A DNA stretch of 64,000 nucleotides, taken from Agrobacterium larrymoorei. Its GTDB lineage: Bacteria > Pseudomonadota > Alphaproteobacteria > Rhizobiales > Rhizobiaceae. Within the stretch, counting starts at the first letter, position 1. The number at the start of each line of letters is the position of its first letter. Location: the NCBI RefSeq assembly GCF_030819275.1, contig NZ_JAUTBL010000002.1, positions 1,924,501 through 1,988,500 on the forward strand, given 5' to 3'. Made by a program: the position numbers and the translations under genes. Under the pieces are notes generated by a model, which worked only from the letters and a program-made list of their open reading frames with translations, ran no database searches and was not told where the DNA came from. Of this stretch, positions 17,868 through 28,122 are shown one piece after another.

Positions 17868-19235
17868 TTATGCTCTTTCGAAACCGCGCGCGACTTCCCA
17901 GTCGGTCACGCGGCGATCATACTCTTCCTGTTCCCACTGTGCGGCGCGCACATAGTGGTCGATCACGTCGTCCCCGAAAGCCGCGCGCAGCATGGCGGAG
18001 CCATTCAGGTGATCCGTAGCGTCGCGAAGCGTTTTCGGAATCTCCCGAACTTCCTTGCCGCCATAGGCGTCGCCGACGAATTGCGGCTCAAGTTCCATCT
18101 TCTTCTCGATGCCGTCAATGCCCGCCGCAAGCAGCGCCGCCATGGCAAGATGGGGGTTGAGATCGGAGCCACCCACACGGCACTCGATGCGGATGCCCTT
18201 CGTGCCATCGCCGCACAGACGATATCCGGCCGTGCGGTTGTCCATGCTCCAGACAGCCTTGGTCGGCGCAAAGGTGCCAGCCATGTAGCGCTTGTAGGAG
18301 TTGATATAGGGCGCGAGGAAATAGGTGATCTCGCTGGCATGCGCGAGAAGCCCCGCCACATAATGCTTCATCATCTCAGACATGCCATGCTCAGAGTCCT
18401 TGTCAAAGAACTTCGATGTCTTGCCATCCAGGCTCCAGAGCGACTGGTGGATATGGGAGGAACTGCCCGCTGCGCTATAGTTCCACTTGGCAAGGAAGGT
18501 CACGGCCTTGCCCTTGGACCAGGCGATTTCCTTGGTGGCATTCTTGATGATCGCATGGCGGTCGGCCATGGTCAGCGCATCGGCATAGCGGACATTGATT
18601 TCCTCCTGACCGGCGGAGGCTTCGCCCTTGGTGTTTTCCACGGGAATTCCGGCACCCTGCAAACCGTTGCGGATGGCGCGCATCACCTCCTCTTCCTTGG
18701 TGGTCTGGAAGATGTGGTAGTCCTCATTATAGGCGCTGGCGAGATTGAGGTTGCGATAGCCGCTCGCGCGTGCTGACTCGAAACTCTGATCGAAGAGAAA
18801 GAATTCCAGTTCGCTTGCCATATAGGCCTTCAGCCCCATGGCCTCGAGCCGGGCCACCTGGCTTTTCAGCATGGCGCGTGGCGAGTGCGGCACTTCGGCA
18901 TGGGTGTGATGATCATAGGCATCGCAGAGAACGAGCGCTGTCCCTTCCAGCCAAGGGACCCGACGCAGCGTCGCCATGTCCGGCTTCAGCGTGTAGTCGC
19001 CGTAGCCCTTCTCCCAGCTGGTGGATTTATAGCCGGGGACCGTCTCCATCTCCATATCGGTGGCCAGCAGGTAGTTGCAGCTATGGGTTTCGTCATGCGC
19101 GCTGTCGACAAAGAATTGCGCCTGAAACCGCTTGCCCATCAGGCGACCCTGCATATCCACGAGGCACGCCAGAACCGTGTCGATGCGCCCATCGGCGACA
19201 TCCTTCTTCAGCTCGTCGAATGTGTAGGTCGTCAT
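17868..19235 (-). CDS. Glutamine-synthetase family protein, probable gamma-glutamyl-amine ligase (PuuA/GlnA4-like)
   Basis: 455 residues with the GS catalytic domain: ASELEFFLFDQ, GQEEINVRYADAL, GSSSHIHQSLW, NSYKRYMAGTFAPTKAVW and IECRVGGSDLNPHLAMAA. It lacks the adenylylation loop of housekeeping GlnA and departs from it in the substrate loops. This fits ligases that join glutamate to amines, such as gamma-glutamylputrescine or gamma-glutamylethanolamide synthetases. Its neighbours are an amine-type permease, an ALDH, an Fe-ADH and an N-formylglutamate-amidohydrolase-like gene, which supports a catabolic role. The exact amine is inference. Confidence 0.82.
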   Translation of the reverse strand: MTTYTFDELKKDVADGRIDTVLACLVDMQGRLMGKRFQAQFFVDSAHDETHSCNYLLATDMEMETVPGYKSTSWEKGYGDYTLKPDMATLRRVPWLEGTALVLCDAYDHHTHAEVPHSPRAMLKSQVARLEAMGLKAYMASELEFFLFDQSFESARASGYRNLNLASAYNEDYHIFQTTKEEEVMRAIRNGLQGAGIPVENTKGEASAGQEEINVRYADALTMADRHAIIKNATKEIAWSKGKAVTFLAKWNYSAAGSSSHIHQSLWSLDGKTSKFFDKDSEHGMSEMMKHYVAGLLAHASEITYFLAPYINSYKRYMAGTFAPTKAVWSMDNRTAGYRLCGDGTKGIRIECRVGGSDLNPHLAMAALLAAGIDGIEKKMELEPQFVGDAYGGKEVREIPKTLRDATDHLNGSAMLRAAFGDDVIDHYVRAAQWEQEEYDRRVTDWEVARGFERA

Positions 19236-19307
19236 GATGTCTTTGCTCCCTTTTTCTCGTTTGGCAAAGGGCGGCTAAAAGAGCGCCGCCCTTCTCTTTT
19301 TTGATGG

Positions 19308-20822
19308 TCAGGCTTTCGCGGCAGAAGCGTTGAGTGCGGCCTGCTTGTGCTCCAGCGCGAACTCCTCCTCCGGCGAAAGGATCAGGCGATGGCGACCGAT
19401 CATGGCGAAATAGGCGATCGCCACCGCAAACCAGATCGCCACCCACAACACGCCCTTGGTGAAGTTCGGATCCTGCACCTGATAAAGCAGCGTCACGACC
19501 GCGATGATGATGGTGAGCACCGCACCCGGAACGCCAAGCGGCGAGCGGAACGGCCGTTCGATATCCGGCAGGTTCTTGCGCAGCAGGATGAAGGAGATCG
19601 CCTGCATGATGTAGGAGAACATCGCGCCGAAGACGGCCATGTTCAGCAACACGCTGCCGATAATGCTACCGCCCTGCTCTGCACCAAGCGCGAACCAGAT
19701 GATCATCATCACGCTCAAGCCGACAATCGCACCCGTCAGCATGGCAACGTGCGGCGTCTTGAACCTGGCGTGCGTAATCGACAGGGCTGTCGGGAAGTAG
19801 CCGGCGCGTGACAGCGAATAGATCTGCCGCCCCTGCGCATAAAGGATGGTGTGGAAGCTGGCGATGAGACCGGTCAGCGCCACAAGACCAAGCAGCACGA
19901 CACCGCTGTCACCATAGACCGCCTTGAAGCCATCCAGCAGAGGCTCGAGCGCCGAGCTGAGATGGAATGTTCCAACCCCGGGAAGCGACGGGTTGAGAAG
20001 CACGATCATGAATGCGGAAATCATCAGCGTGATGATGCCGAGAATGATGCCCTTCGGCATGTCGCGCTTGGGATCGACCGACTCTTCGGCGGCCAGCGGC
20101 AATTGTTCGATCGCCAGGAACAGCCAGACGGCGAAGGGAAGCGTGGCGAGTACGCCTGAAATGCCGAATGGGAAGAAAGGCCCATTTCCCTCCGGCAGTT
20201 CGATGGCCTTGCCATCCGGCCCGACACCGATATTCAGCGCCCACCGGGAGAAATCGATATTGGGAATGGCGCTGATCCAGAAGAACACCAGAACGCCGAG
20301 CGAAATCAGCGTGATGACCAATGTCACCTTGAAGGAAAGTTCAAGCCCGAAGACGTTCAACGCCAGGAAGATGACATAGAACAGTACCCACAGAACCGGC
20401 GAATAGGCCGGATCGAGCCCGAGAATGGAATTCACATAGGCCGTGATGAAGGTGACGATGACCGCAGGGGTCAGGACATATTCGACATTCTCGCAAAGCC
20501 CGGTGATGAAGCCGCCCCACGGCCCCATCGCAGTACGAGCGAAAGAGTAGGCCGCACCGGTGTGCGGCAGCGCCGGGCTCATTTCCGCGATGGAAAAGGT
20601 CAGGCCCAGATACATGATGGCGATGATGATACCCGCCACCAGCATGCCGCCCCAGCCCCCCGTGGCGAAACCGAAGTTCCAGCCGGAAAAATGCCCGGAA
20701 ATGACGGCGCCGACGCCGAGCGCCCATAGCGACCAGACGCCCGCATAACGCGATAGTCCGCGCTTTTCGAAATAAGATGCGTCTGCCTTTTTATAGCTGA
20801 CGCCGGATGATGAACTGTCCAT
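19308..20822 (-). CDS. APC-family permease, ethanolamine-permease-like
   Basis: 504 residues and about 12 membrane segments. The first part (RYAGVWSLWALGVGAVISGHFSG, NFGFATGGWGGMLVAG) matches the ethanolamine permease branch of the amino-acid/polyamine/organocation superfamily. The ATG at 20822 (MDSSSSG) is preceded by GGAG at a fitting distance. It is the first gene of the minus-strand catabolic group. The GS-like ligase starts 72 bases after its stop. About 195 bases upstream without a gene hold the presumed promoter. Confidence 0.82.
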   Translation of the reverse strand: MDSSSSGVSYKKADASYFEKRGLSRYAGVWSLWALGVGAVISGHFSGWNFGFATGGWGGMLVAGIIIAIMYLGLTFSIAEMSPALPHTGAAYSFARTAMGPWGGFITGLCENVEYVLTPAVIVTFITAYVNSILGLDPAYSPVLWVLFYVIFLALNVFGLELSFKVTLVITLISLGVLVFFWISAIPNIDFSRWALNIGVGPDGKAIELPEGNGPFFPFGISGVLATLPFAVWLFLAIEQLPLAAEESVDPKRDMPKGIILGIITLMISAFMIVLLNPSLPGVGTFHLSSALEPLLDGFKAVYGDSGVVLLGLVALTGLIASFHTILYAQGRQIYSLSRAGYFPTALSITHARFKTPHVAMLTGAIVGLSVMMIIWFALGAEQGGSIIGSVLLNMAVFGAMFSYIMQAISFILLRKNLPDIERPFRSPLGVPGAVLTIIIAVVTLLYQVQDPNFTKGVLWVAIWFAVAIAYFAMIGRHRLILSPEEEFALEHKQAALNASAAKA

Positions 20823-21017
20823 GCCTTGTCTCTCCTGATCAAGAAAAAAGCAGGCAGTCAGCCGGATTGGCCGATTTTGCCCCAGTTCGGCTGGCGGGAC
20901 ATCCCGACCAGCCGCATGCATCTGCTGTTCCCTATCCCGTCTGGCTCGCACCATTTTTGGTGTTCTGGACCACACGGCACATTAGTCTTCGGCAGGGTGA
21001 CCTGCCGACATGCAAGT

Positions 21018-21791
21018 CTAGTCTCCGATGCTGGCAAGCGCTCTTTCGAGGTTTCCACCCAAATAGTCGGCGGCGGCACGCTGTCCCGCCTCGTCCGCAA
21101 TGAGATCGTTGCGAACTTCGATCATCACATTCAACAGCCCATCCGGCAGCGCGTGCAAACGAAGCGTGTGGGTCACGCCATCTTCCGGTCCGTAGGGCTG
21201 GTTGCGCTCCACTTTGAAAGAAGGAACCTCCCGATCTGCAAGCATCGCATCGGCCAAGCGCGAGTCCGCGTCATGCAAAATGCCGATTTCCACCTCGCGC
21301 ACCCGCCCATGATAGACCGGCGTGAAACTGTGAATGGTAACGATGACGCTCTCGATGCCGAGGATCTTCCGCTTTTCCACGAGGCTGGAAACGGCTTCAT
21401 GAAACGGGACATAGAGGGCGGCCGTACGGAGAAACCGCTCGGCCTCATCCAGATCGGCGTTGCCTGGAATGTCGTAAATCTCACTCGTCACCGGCATGGC
21501 AGAGGCCGATTCCGGCGGACGATTGCAGTCATAGATCAGTCGTGAAAAACGCTGAAAGACGAGCGCCGCATCAAGCTTCTGAGACAACATACGCGCCACC
21601 GCAAGCGCACCGGGGTCCCAGGCGATATGGCTCGACAGGACATCTTCGTTAAGACCGAGATCGCCATAACGGGCAGGAAGCGTTTTCGAGGCATGCTCGC
21701 AAACGAGCAACACCGGGCTTTTCCCCGTCTCGTTTTCCACCGCGACTGTGTCACCCTCGTCGGCATGGAAAAATTGCGAACGAACCGTCAT
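21018..21791 (-). CDS. N-formylglutamate amidohydrolase family protein
   Basis: About 257 residues from the ATG at 21791 (MTVRSQFFHADEGD); an in-frame start at 21824 is possible. LLVCEHASKTLPARYGDLGL and YDCNRPPESASAMP are family motifs of zinc-dependent N-formylglutamate deformylases. No histidine-degradation genes are near. Beside a gamma-glutamyl ligase and two dehydrogenases, it is a plausible hydrolase of a gamma-glutamyl intermediate. It is divergent from the RpiR regulator, with 177 bases between them. Confidence 0.8.
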   Translation of the reverse strand: MTVRSQFFHADEGDTVAVENETGKSPVLLVCEHASKTLPARYGDLGLNEDVLSSHIAWDPGALAVARMLSQKLDAALVFQRFSRLIYDCNRPPESASAMPVTSEIYDIPGNADLDEAERFLRTAALYVPFHEAVSSLVEKRKILGIESVIVTIHSFTPVYHGRVREVEIGILHDADSRLADAMLADREVPSFKVERNQPYGPEDGVTHTLRLHALPDGLLNVMIEVRNDLIADEAGQRAAADYLGGNLERALASIGD

Positions 21792-21968
21792 GGTCGTACC
21801 CCGTCTGGTTTTGCCGTTCCCCAACGACGCGAAGAGAATTCTTCACATATCCCAAAGTGTCAAATGGATTTTTGAAATTTTCTCTTCATTTTTCCGATTG
21901 ACTCAAACGCGGCGCCGTATCTTAATCCTCTCCAAAACCCGGTAAGAAAACCGGAAAAGGGGAAGAAT

Positions 21969-22850
21969 TTGAGCAACACGTCGTCTGCGACGGTGTCGGA
22001 GGTCATCCAGACCCATTATGAGGATCTGACGCGCGCCGAAAGGCAGCTCGCCGAAAGCCTGCTGTCAAATTATCCGGTTTCCGGCCTTGGCAGCATCACC
22101 ACTGTTGCGGAAAATGCAGGCGTCTCCACCCCGACCGTTGCCCGCATGGTGCAAAAGCTTGGCTACAAGGGTTACCCTGAATTCCAGGCGAGCCTGCACC
22201 AGGAGCTGGAAGCCACCATCTCCAACCCGATTGCCAAGCATGACAGATGGGCAAGCAATGCACCGGGCCTGCATATCCTCAACCGCTTCGCCGCCGCGAT
22301 CACCAACAACCTGCGCGACACGCTGAGCGATCTGGATACGGCGGACTTCGACAATGCCGCAGCCCTGCTCTCGGACAGAAAGCGCGGCATCTATTTCGTA
22401 GGCGGGCGCATCACCGGCGCTATCGCGGAATACTTCTTCACCCATATGCAGGTCATCCGCCCGAAGACGGCGTTGATGTCATCAAACTCCAGCTCATGGC
22501 CGCAATATATGCTGAACATGAGCGCGGGCGACGTGTTGGTCATCTTCGATATCCGCCGCTATGAGCAGGATATGGTGACGCTCGCCCAGGTGGCTTATGA
22601 CAACGATGTCAGCATTCTTCTCTTCACCGACCAGTGGACATCCCCTGTCTCCCGCTTTGCCAAACATACCTTCAGGGTACGCATAGAGGCCCCGTCGGCA
22701 TGGGACAGCTCGGTCGTCACCCTCTTCGTCGTCGAGGCTTTGATCGAGGCGGTGCAGAGCAATGGATGGGACGAAACCCGTCAGCGCATGAACGCGCTTG
22801 AAGGCCTTTTCGAGCAGACACGCCTGTTCAGAAAACCCGATCGACGGTGA
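21969..22850 (+). CDS. MurR/RpiR family transcriptional regulator
   Basis: 293 residues. The N-terminal HTH_6 domain contains LTRAERQLAESLLSNYPVSGLGSITTVAENAGVSTPTVARMVQKLGYKGYPEFQ. The C-terminal SIS domain (about residues 125-260), which senses phosphosugars in this family, contains RGIYFVGGRITGAIAEYF and GDVLVIFDIRRYEQD. The start is TTG at 21969, with GGGGAAG in front. It probably controls the ABC importer operon 228 bases downstream and perhaps the divergent amidohydrolase gene. Confidence 0.88.
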   Translation: MSNTSSATVSEVIQTHYEDLTRAERQLAESLLSNYPVSGLGSITTVAENAGVSTPTVARMVQKLGYKGYPEFQASLHQELEATISNPIAKHDRWASNAPGLHILNRFAAAITNNLRDTLSDLDTADFDNAAALLSDRKRGIYFVGGRITGAIAEYFFTHMQVIRPKTALMSSNSSSWPQYMLNMSAGDVLVIFDIRRYEQDMVTLAQVAYDNDVSILLFTDQWTSPVSRFAKHTFRVRIEAPSAWDSSVVTLFVVEALIEAVQSNGWDETRQRMNALEGLFEQTRLFRKPDRR

Positions 22851-23077
22851 CGAGCCGGGCGATCGAAACCACCAAGGGATAAAAAGGGAGAAGACGCAAG
22901 CAGAACGACGAATGTCGCACACACTGCAACATGACAAAAAAGTGACGCAATGATGGCAAGGAGGCCCAAACGGGGCTAGCGTGACCGCGATGAGCACCCT
23001 TACAAAACGTCACATAAGATTCATGCAAGCCACGTACAGCGTCCGCCGACGCATGAGACACGAAGAGGAGAACTAAA

Positions 23078-24184
23078 GTGATCTCGCACAGCCGCCGACT
23101 GCTTTCGCTTACCACCGCAATCGTGCTTGCCACCACGGCAATCGCCACGGCAGCACCAAGTGAAGAACTCATCGCAGCTGCCAAGAAGGAAGGCATGCTG
23201 ACGACCATCGCCCTGCCGCACGACTGGTGCGGATACGGCGACGTCATCGCCTCCTTCAAGGCCAAGTACCCGGAAATTCAGGTCAACGAGCTGAACCCGG
23301 ATGCAGGCTCCGCTGACGAAATCGAAGCCATCAAGGCCAACAAGGATAACAAGGGCCCGCAGGCGCCTGACGTTATCGACGTCGGTCTGGCCTTCGGCCC
23401 GCAGGCAAAGAAGGACGGCCTCCTTCAGCCTTACAAGGTCTCCACCTGGGACGAAATTCCGGAGAACGTCAAGGACGCCGAAGGCTACTGGTACGGCGAC
23501 TATTACGGCGTCATGTCCTTCTTCGTGAACAAGGACCTCGTCACCAACACTCCGAAGGACTGGGCCGATCTGCTGAAGCCGGAATATGCCGGTCAGGTCG
23601 CTCTCGCTGGTGACCCGCGCGCCTCCAACCAGGCGATCCTCGGCGTTCTCGCCGCCGGTCTCTCCACCGGCGCAAAGGACGGCAAGGAAGCTGGTGAAGC
23701 AGGCCTGAAGTATTTCGCCGACCTCAACAAGGCTGGCAACTTTGTTCCCGTCATCGGCAAGGCCGGCACGCTGGCACAGGGCGCAACGCCAATTGTAGTC
23801 GCCTGGGACTATAACGCTCTCGGCTGGGCAAAGACGCTGAACGGCAACCCGCCGACGGAAGTCGTCGTTCCTGAGAAGGGCGTTCTGGCTGGCGTCTACG
23901 TGCAGGGCATTTCCGCCTACGCACCGCATCCGAATGCTGCGAAGCTGTGGATGGAGCACCTTTACTCCGACGATGGTCAGCTTGGCTGGCTGAAGGGCTT
24001 CTGCCACCCGATCCGCTTCAATGCGCTCGCCAAGGCCAACAAGATCCCGAAGGACCTGCTCGACGCTCTGCCGCCTCCGGCAGCCTATGAGAAGGCAACC
24101 TTCCCGACGCTCGCAGATGTGGATGCCAACAAGGCAGCCGTCACCGGCGGCTGGGACAAGGTTGTCGGCGCCAACGTCAAGTAA
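23078..24184 (+). CDS. ABC transporter periplasmic substrate-binding protein (iron/putrescine/AEP-type)
   Basis: 368 residues with a signal peptide (LLSLTTAIVLATTAIATAAP). The body is of the extracellular-solute-binding type 1/6 family: APDVIDVGLAFGPQAKKDGLL, GYWYGDYYGVMSFFVNKDLV and NAAKLWMEHLYSDDGQLGW. The start is GTG, with GAGGAG ahead. It is the first gene of a five- or six-gene operon. The ligand is not identifiable; relatives bind ferric iron, polyamines or aminoethylphosphonate. A GC-rich hairpin follows and may boost its expression over the permeases. Confidence 0.85.
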   Translation: MISHSRRLLSLTTAIVLATTAIATAAPSEELIAAAKKEGMLTTIALPHDWCGYGDVIASFKAKYPEIQVNELNPDAGSADEIEAIKANKDNKGPQAPDVIDVGLAFGPQAKKDGLLQPYKVSTWDEIPENVKDAEGYWYGDYYGVMSFFVNKDLVTNTPKDWADLLKPEYAGQVALAGDPRASNQAILGVLAAGLSTGAKDGKEAGEAGLKYFADLNKAGNFVPVIGKAGTLAQGATPIVVAWDYNALGWAKTLNGNPPTEVVVPEKGVLAGVYVQGISAYAPHPNAAKLWMEHLYSDDGQLGWLKGFCHPIRFNALAKANKIPKDLLDALPPPAAYEKATFPTLADVDANKAAVTGGWDKVVGANVK

Positions 24185-24199
24185 GACCTAAAAACCAAC

Positions 24200-24230
24200 G
24201 GCCGCCCCGGCCCACAAAGCCCGGGCGGCC
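24200..24230 (+). terminator. Intra-operon hairpin after the binding-protein gene
   Basis: GGCCGCCC / GGGCGGCC arms (24200-24207, 24223-24230), 15 bases past the stop, with no T-run. It probably stabilises the upstream mRNA or attenuates, rather than fully terminating. Confidence 0.5.
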
Positions 24231-24278
24231 TGCTGCACATAAAGAACGAGACCGCGATGACCGCGGCATGGGGACAGC

Positions 24279-25169
24279 ATGTCATCAGCAGATACTGGCA
24301 TAGCGCTGCCGGTGAAACGGCGCTATCGGCCGAAGCTCCAATGGCTCGGCATTTTGCCCTTCGCCATATTCGTCCTGCTTTTTTTGATCATGCCGACGAT
24401 GAAGATCGTCATCGGCGCGTTTCAAAGCCCGGACGGCAGCTTCACCTTTGACAACATCATCGGGCTCTTCACACCCTCCATTCTCGCGGCCTACTGGATA
24501 TCGATCAAGATCAGCGTCGCCTCGGCAGCGCTTGGCTGTCTGATTGGTTTCGCCGTGGCCTCCGCCGTCGTGCTTGGCGGCCTGCCGCAGAAAATCCGCG
24601 CCCCGCTTTTGACCTTCTCGGGCGTTGCCTCGCAATTTGCAGGCGTCCCTCTGGCCTTCGCCTTCATCGCTACTCTCGGTCCAGTCGGCCTCGTCACGCT
24701 GTTCCTCAAGACTCAACTCGGCATCGACCTGCGCGTGATGGGCTTCAACATCCTGTCCTTCTGGGGCCTGACGATCACCTATCTGTTCTTCCAGATCCCG
24801 CTGATGATCCTCATCATCACGCCGGCACTCGACGGGTTGAAGCGCGAATGGCGCGAAGCGGCCGAAATTCTTGGCGCAAGCGGATGGCAGTATTGGCGCA
24901 TGGTCGCCTTTCCCATCCTGCTGCCGTCCATCCTCGGCACCTTCTCGCTGCTCTTCGCCAACTCCTTCGGCGCCGTTGCCACCGCAATTGCGCTGACCGG
25001 CTCCTCGCTCAGCATCGTTCCGATCCTGCTCTTTGCCCAAATTCGCGGTGACGTTCTCGGCAACCCCAATCTTGGCTATGCGCTGGCCTTCGGCATGATC
25101 GTCGTGACCTGTATTGCCAACACGCTTTACATCTGGATGCGCACGCGCAGTGAGAGGTGGCTAAAATGA
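24279..25169 (+). CDS. ABC transporter permease 1
   Basis: 296 residues, with six or so membrane segments beginning at LGILPFAIFVLLFLIMPTMK. The EAA loop contacting the ATPase is EWREAAEILGASGWQYWRMVAFPILLPS. It is of the PotB/CysT-like class. The stop overlaps the start of the second permease in ATGA, so the two are coupled and likely form a heterodimer in the inner membrane. Confidence 0.88.
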   Translation: MSSADTGIALPVKRRYRPKLQWLGILPFAIFVLLFLIMPTMKIVIGAFQSPDGSFTFDNIIGLFTPSILAAYWISIKISVASAALGCLIGFAVASAVVLGGLPQKIRAPLLTFSGVASQFAGVPLAFAFIATLGPVGLVTLFLKTQLGIDLRVMGFNILSFWGLTITYLFFQIPLMILIITPALDGLKREWREAAEILGASGWQYWRMVAFPILLPSILGTFSLLFANSFGAVATAIALTGSSLSIVPILLFAQIRGDVLGNPNLGYALAFGMIVVTCIANTLYIWMRTRSERWLK

Positions 25170-25948
25170 AGCGGATTTTCGCCTGGGGTGCCCTCCTCTT
25201 CGGCATTCTCTATTTTGCCCTGCCGCTGATCGGCATGACCAACTTCTCGCTGAAGATGCGCCGCGGTGTCTACTCCTTCGACGCCTATGCCGTGGTCTTG
25301 AGCGATCCACGCTTTCAGGAGACCTTTACCTACTCCGTCGTCATGGCGCTCGTCACCATCGTCTTCGGTGTCGTGCTGGTGGTGCCAACCGCCTACTGGG
25401 TGCGGCTGAAACTGCCGACGCTGCGTCCTGTCATCGAGTTCATCACGCTGCTGCCGCTCGTCATTCCGGCGATCGTCATCGTCTTCGGCTATATCCGGCT
25501 TTACAATACCTCCAGCTGGCTTCCTCTGACGGGGACGACCACTGGCACCAACCTGCTGTTGATGTTCGGTTACACGACGCTCGCGCTGCCTTACATGTAC
25601 CGCGCCGTCGATACGGGTCTTCGCACCATCGATATCGGTACGCTGACGGAAGCGGCGCAAAGCCTCGGCGCTGGCTGGACCACCATCCTTGCCCGGATCA
25701 TCCTGCCGAATGTGCTGGTGGCCGTGCTGTCGGGCGCCTTCCTGACTTTTGCCATCGTCATCGGTGAATTCACCATGGCAGCCCTTTTGAACCGACCGGC
25801 CTTCGGCCCCTATATGCAGCTTCTCGGCGCGAACCGGGCCTACGAGCCTGCCGCCCTTGCTGTGATCTCCTTCGGCATCACCTGGGGTTGCCTCGGTCTC
25901 ATCCAACTCGTCTCTCGCTACCAGAAGGGCGCGCCTCCCAAGGCCTGA
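25166..25948 (+). CDS. ABC transporter permease 2
   Basis: About 260 residues from the ATG at 25166 (MKRIFAWGALLF), preceded by GAGAGG; a GTG at 25157 is possible. The EAA loop is TEAAQSLGAGWTTILARIILPNVL. It is of the PotC-like class and partners the first permease. The ATPase gene begins 9 bases after its stop. Confidence 0.88.
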   Translation: MKRIFAWGALLFGILYFALPLIGMTNFSLKMRRGVYSFDAYAVVLSDPRFQETFTYSVVMALVTIVFGVVLVVPTAYWVRLKLPTLRPVIEFITLLPLVIPAIVIVFGYIRLYNTSSWLPLTGTTTGTNLLLMFGYTTLALPYMYRAVDTGLRTIDIGTLTEAAQSLGAGWTTILARIILPNVLVAVLSGAFLTFAIVIGEFTMAALLNRPAFGPYMQLLGANRAYEPAALAVISFGITWGCLGLIQLVSRYQKGAPPKA

Positions 25949-25957
25949 GGATTTTAA

Positions 25958-27016
25958 ATGAGCTTTTTAACACTCACGCATATCAAGAAGTCCTTTGGTC
26001 CGGTTCAGGTCGTGCATGACTTCAACATGGCCATCGAAAAGGGCGAATTCGTTTCCTTCCTCGGCCCATCCGGTTGCGGCAAGACCACTGTGCTGCGCAT
26101 GATCGCAGGCTTCGAGACGCCAAGCGATGGCGCAATCGTCATCAATGGCAAGGACCAGACGACCCTTCGCCCCAACCAGCGCAATATCGGCATGGTGTTC
26201 CAGGCCTATGCACTGTTTCCCAATATGAATGTTCGCGAGAATGTCGCCTTCGGCCTCAAGGTCGCGGGCAAGCCAAAGGCGGAAATCGATGCCCGCGTGA
26301 AGGAAATGCTGGCGCTCATCCATCTGGAACATCTTGCGGACCGCTATCCGTACCAGATGTCCGGCGGTCAGCAGCAGCGTGTTGCTCTTGCCCGTGCGCT
26401 GGCGCCAAAGCCGGAAGTCCTGCTTCTCGACGAACCGCTTTCCGCACTCGACGCCAAGATCCGCGTGTCGCTGCGCGAAGAAATCCGCCAGATCCAGCGC
26501 AAGCTTGGCATCACCACGATCTTCGTCACCCATGATCAGGAAGAAGCCCTGTCGATTTCCGACCGCATCGTGGTGATGAATGCCGGCCGTGCTGACCAGA
26601 TCGGCTCGCCCTTCGAGATCTACAACAACCCCGCCACGCGCTTCGTCGCCTCCTTCGTCGGCACGCTGAACCTCATCGATGCGACCGTCGTCGATGCGAC
26701 AACCAGCACGGTTCTGATCGGCGACCAGAAGGTGTCGCTGAAAAAGCCGCTCGCAAAAGCCAATGGCGAAAAGGTCACCGTCGCGCTTCGCCCGGAGGCC
26801 GGATCGCTTGCAGAAAGCGCCAAGGGCGATGTCGCGATTTCCGGAACCGTCACCTCCAGCCACTTCCTCGGCTCCGTCATCCGCACCCGTCTCGACGTCG
26901 GCGGCAGCGTGCTCTCCTTCGACATGTTCAACGATCCCGGCACGGCTCCACCTGCCATTGGCGAGCGTGTCACGCTTCACTTCGCATCAGAAGATTTGAT
27001 GATTGTAGCAGAATAG
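25958..27016 (+). CDS. ABC transporter ATP-binding protein (PotA/FbpC type)
   Basis: 352 residues. Walker A GPSGCGKTT, signature MSGGQQQRVALARAL, Walker B LLLDEPLSALDAK and switch His THDQEEAL are intact. The C-terminal TOBE-like domain begins near ATRFVASFVGTLNLIDA. It energises the two upstream permeases. Confidence 0.92.
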   Translation: MSFLTLTHIKKSFGPVQVVHDFNMAIEKGEFVSFLGPSGCGKTTVLRMIAGFETPSDGAIVINGKDQTTLRPNQRNIGMVFQAYALFPNMNVRENVAFGLKVAGKPKAEIDARVKEMLALIHLEHLADRYPYQMSGGQQQRVALARALAPKPEVLLLDEPLSALDAKIRVSLREEIRQIQRKLGITTIFVTHDQEEALSISDRIVVMNAGRADQIGSPFEIYNNPATRFVASFVGTLNLIDATVVDATTSTVLIGDQKVSLKKPLAKANGEKVTVALRPEAGSLAESAKGDVAISGTVTSSHFLGSVIRTRLDVGGSVLSFDMFNDPGTAPPAIGERVTLHFASEDLMIVAE

Positions 27017-27073
27017 CGCACTGTTTCCGGGCTGGGAAACCGGGTAACTCCGGCGCCAAATCAGGAGGCACCT

Positions 27074-28117
<1,044 letters not shown>

Positions 28118-28122
28118 TACCC

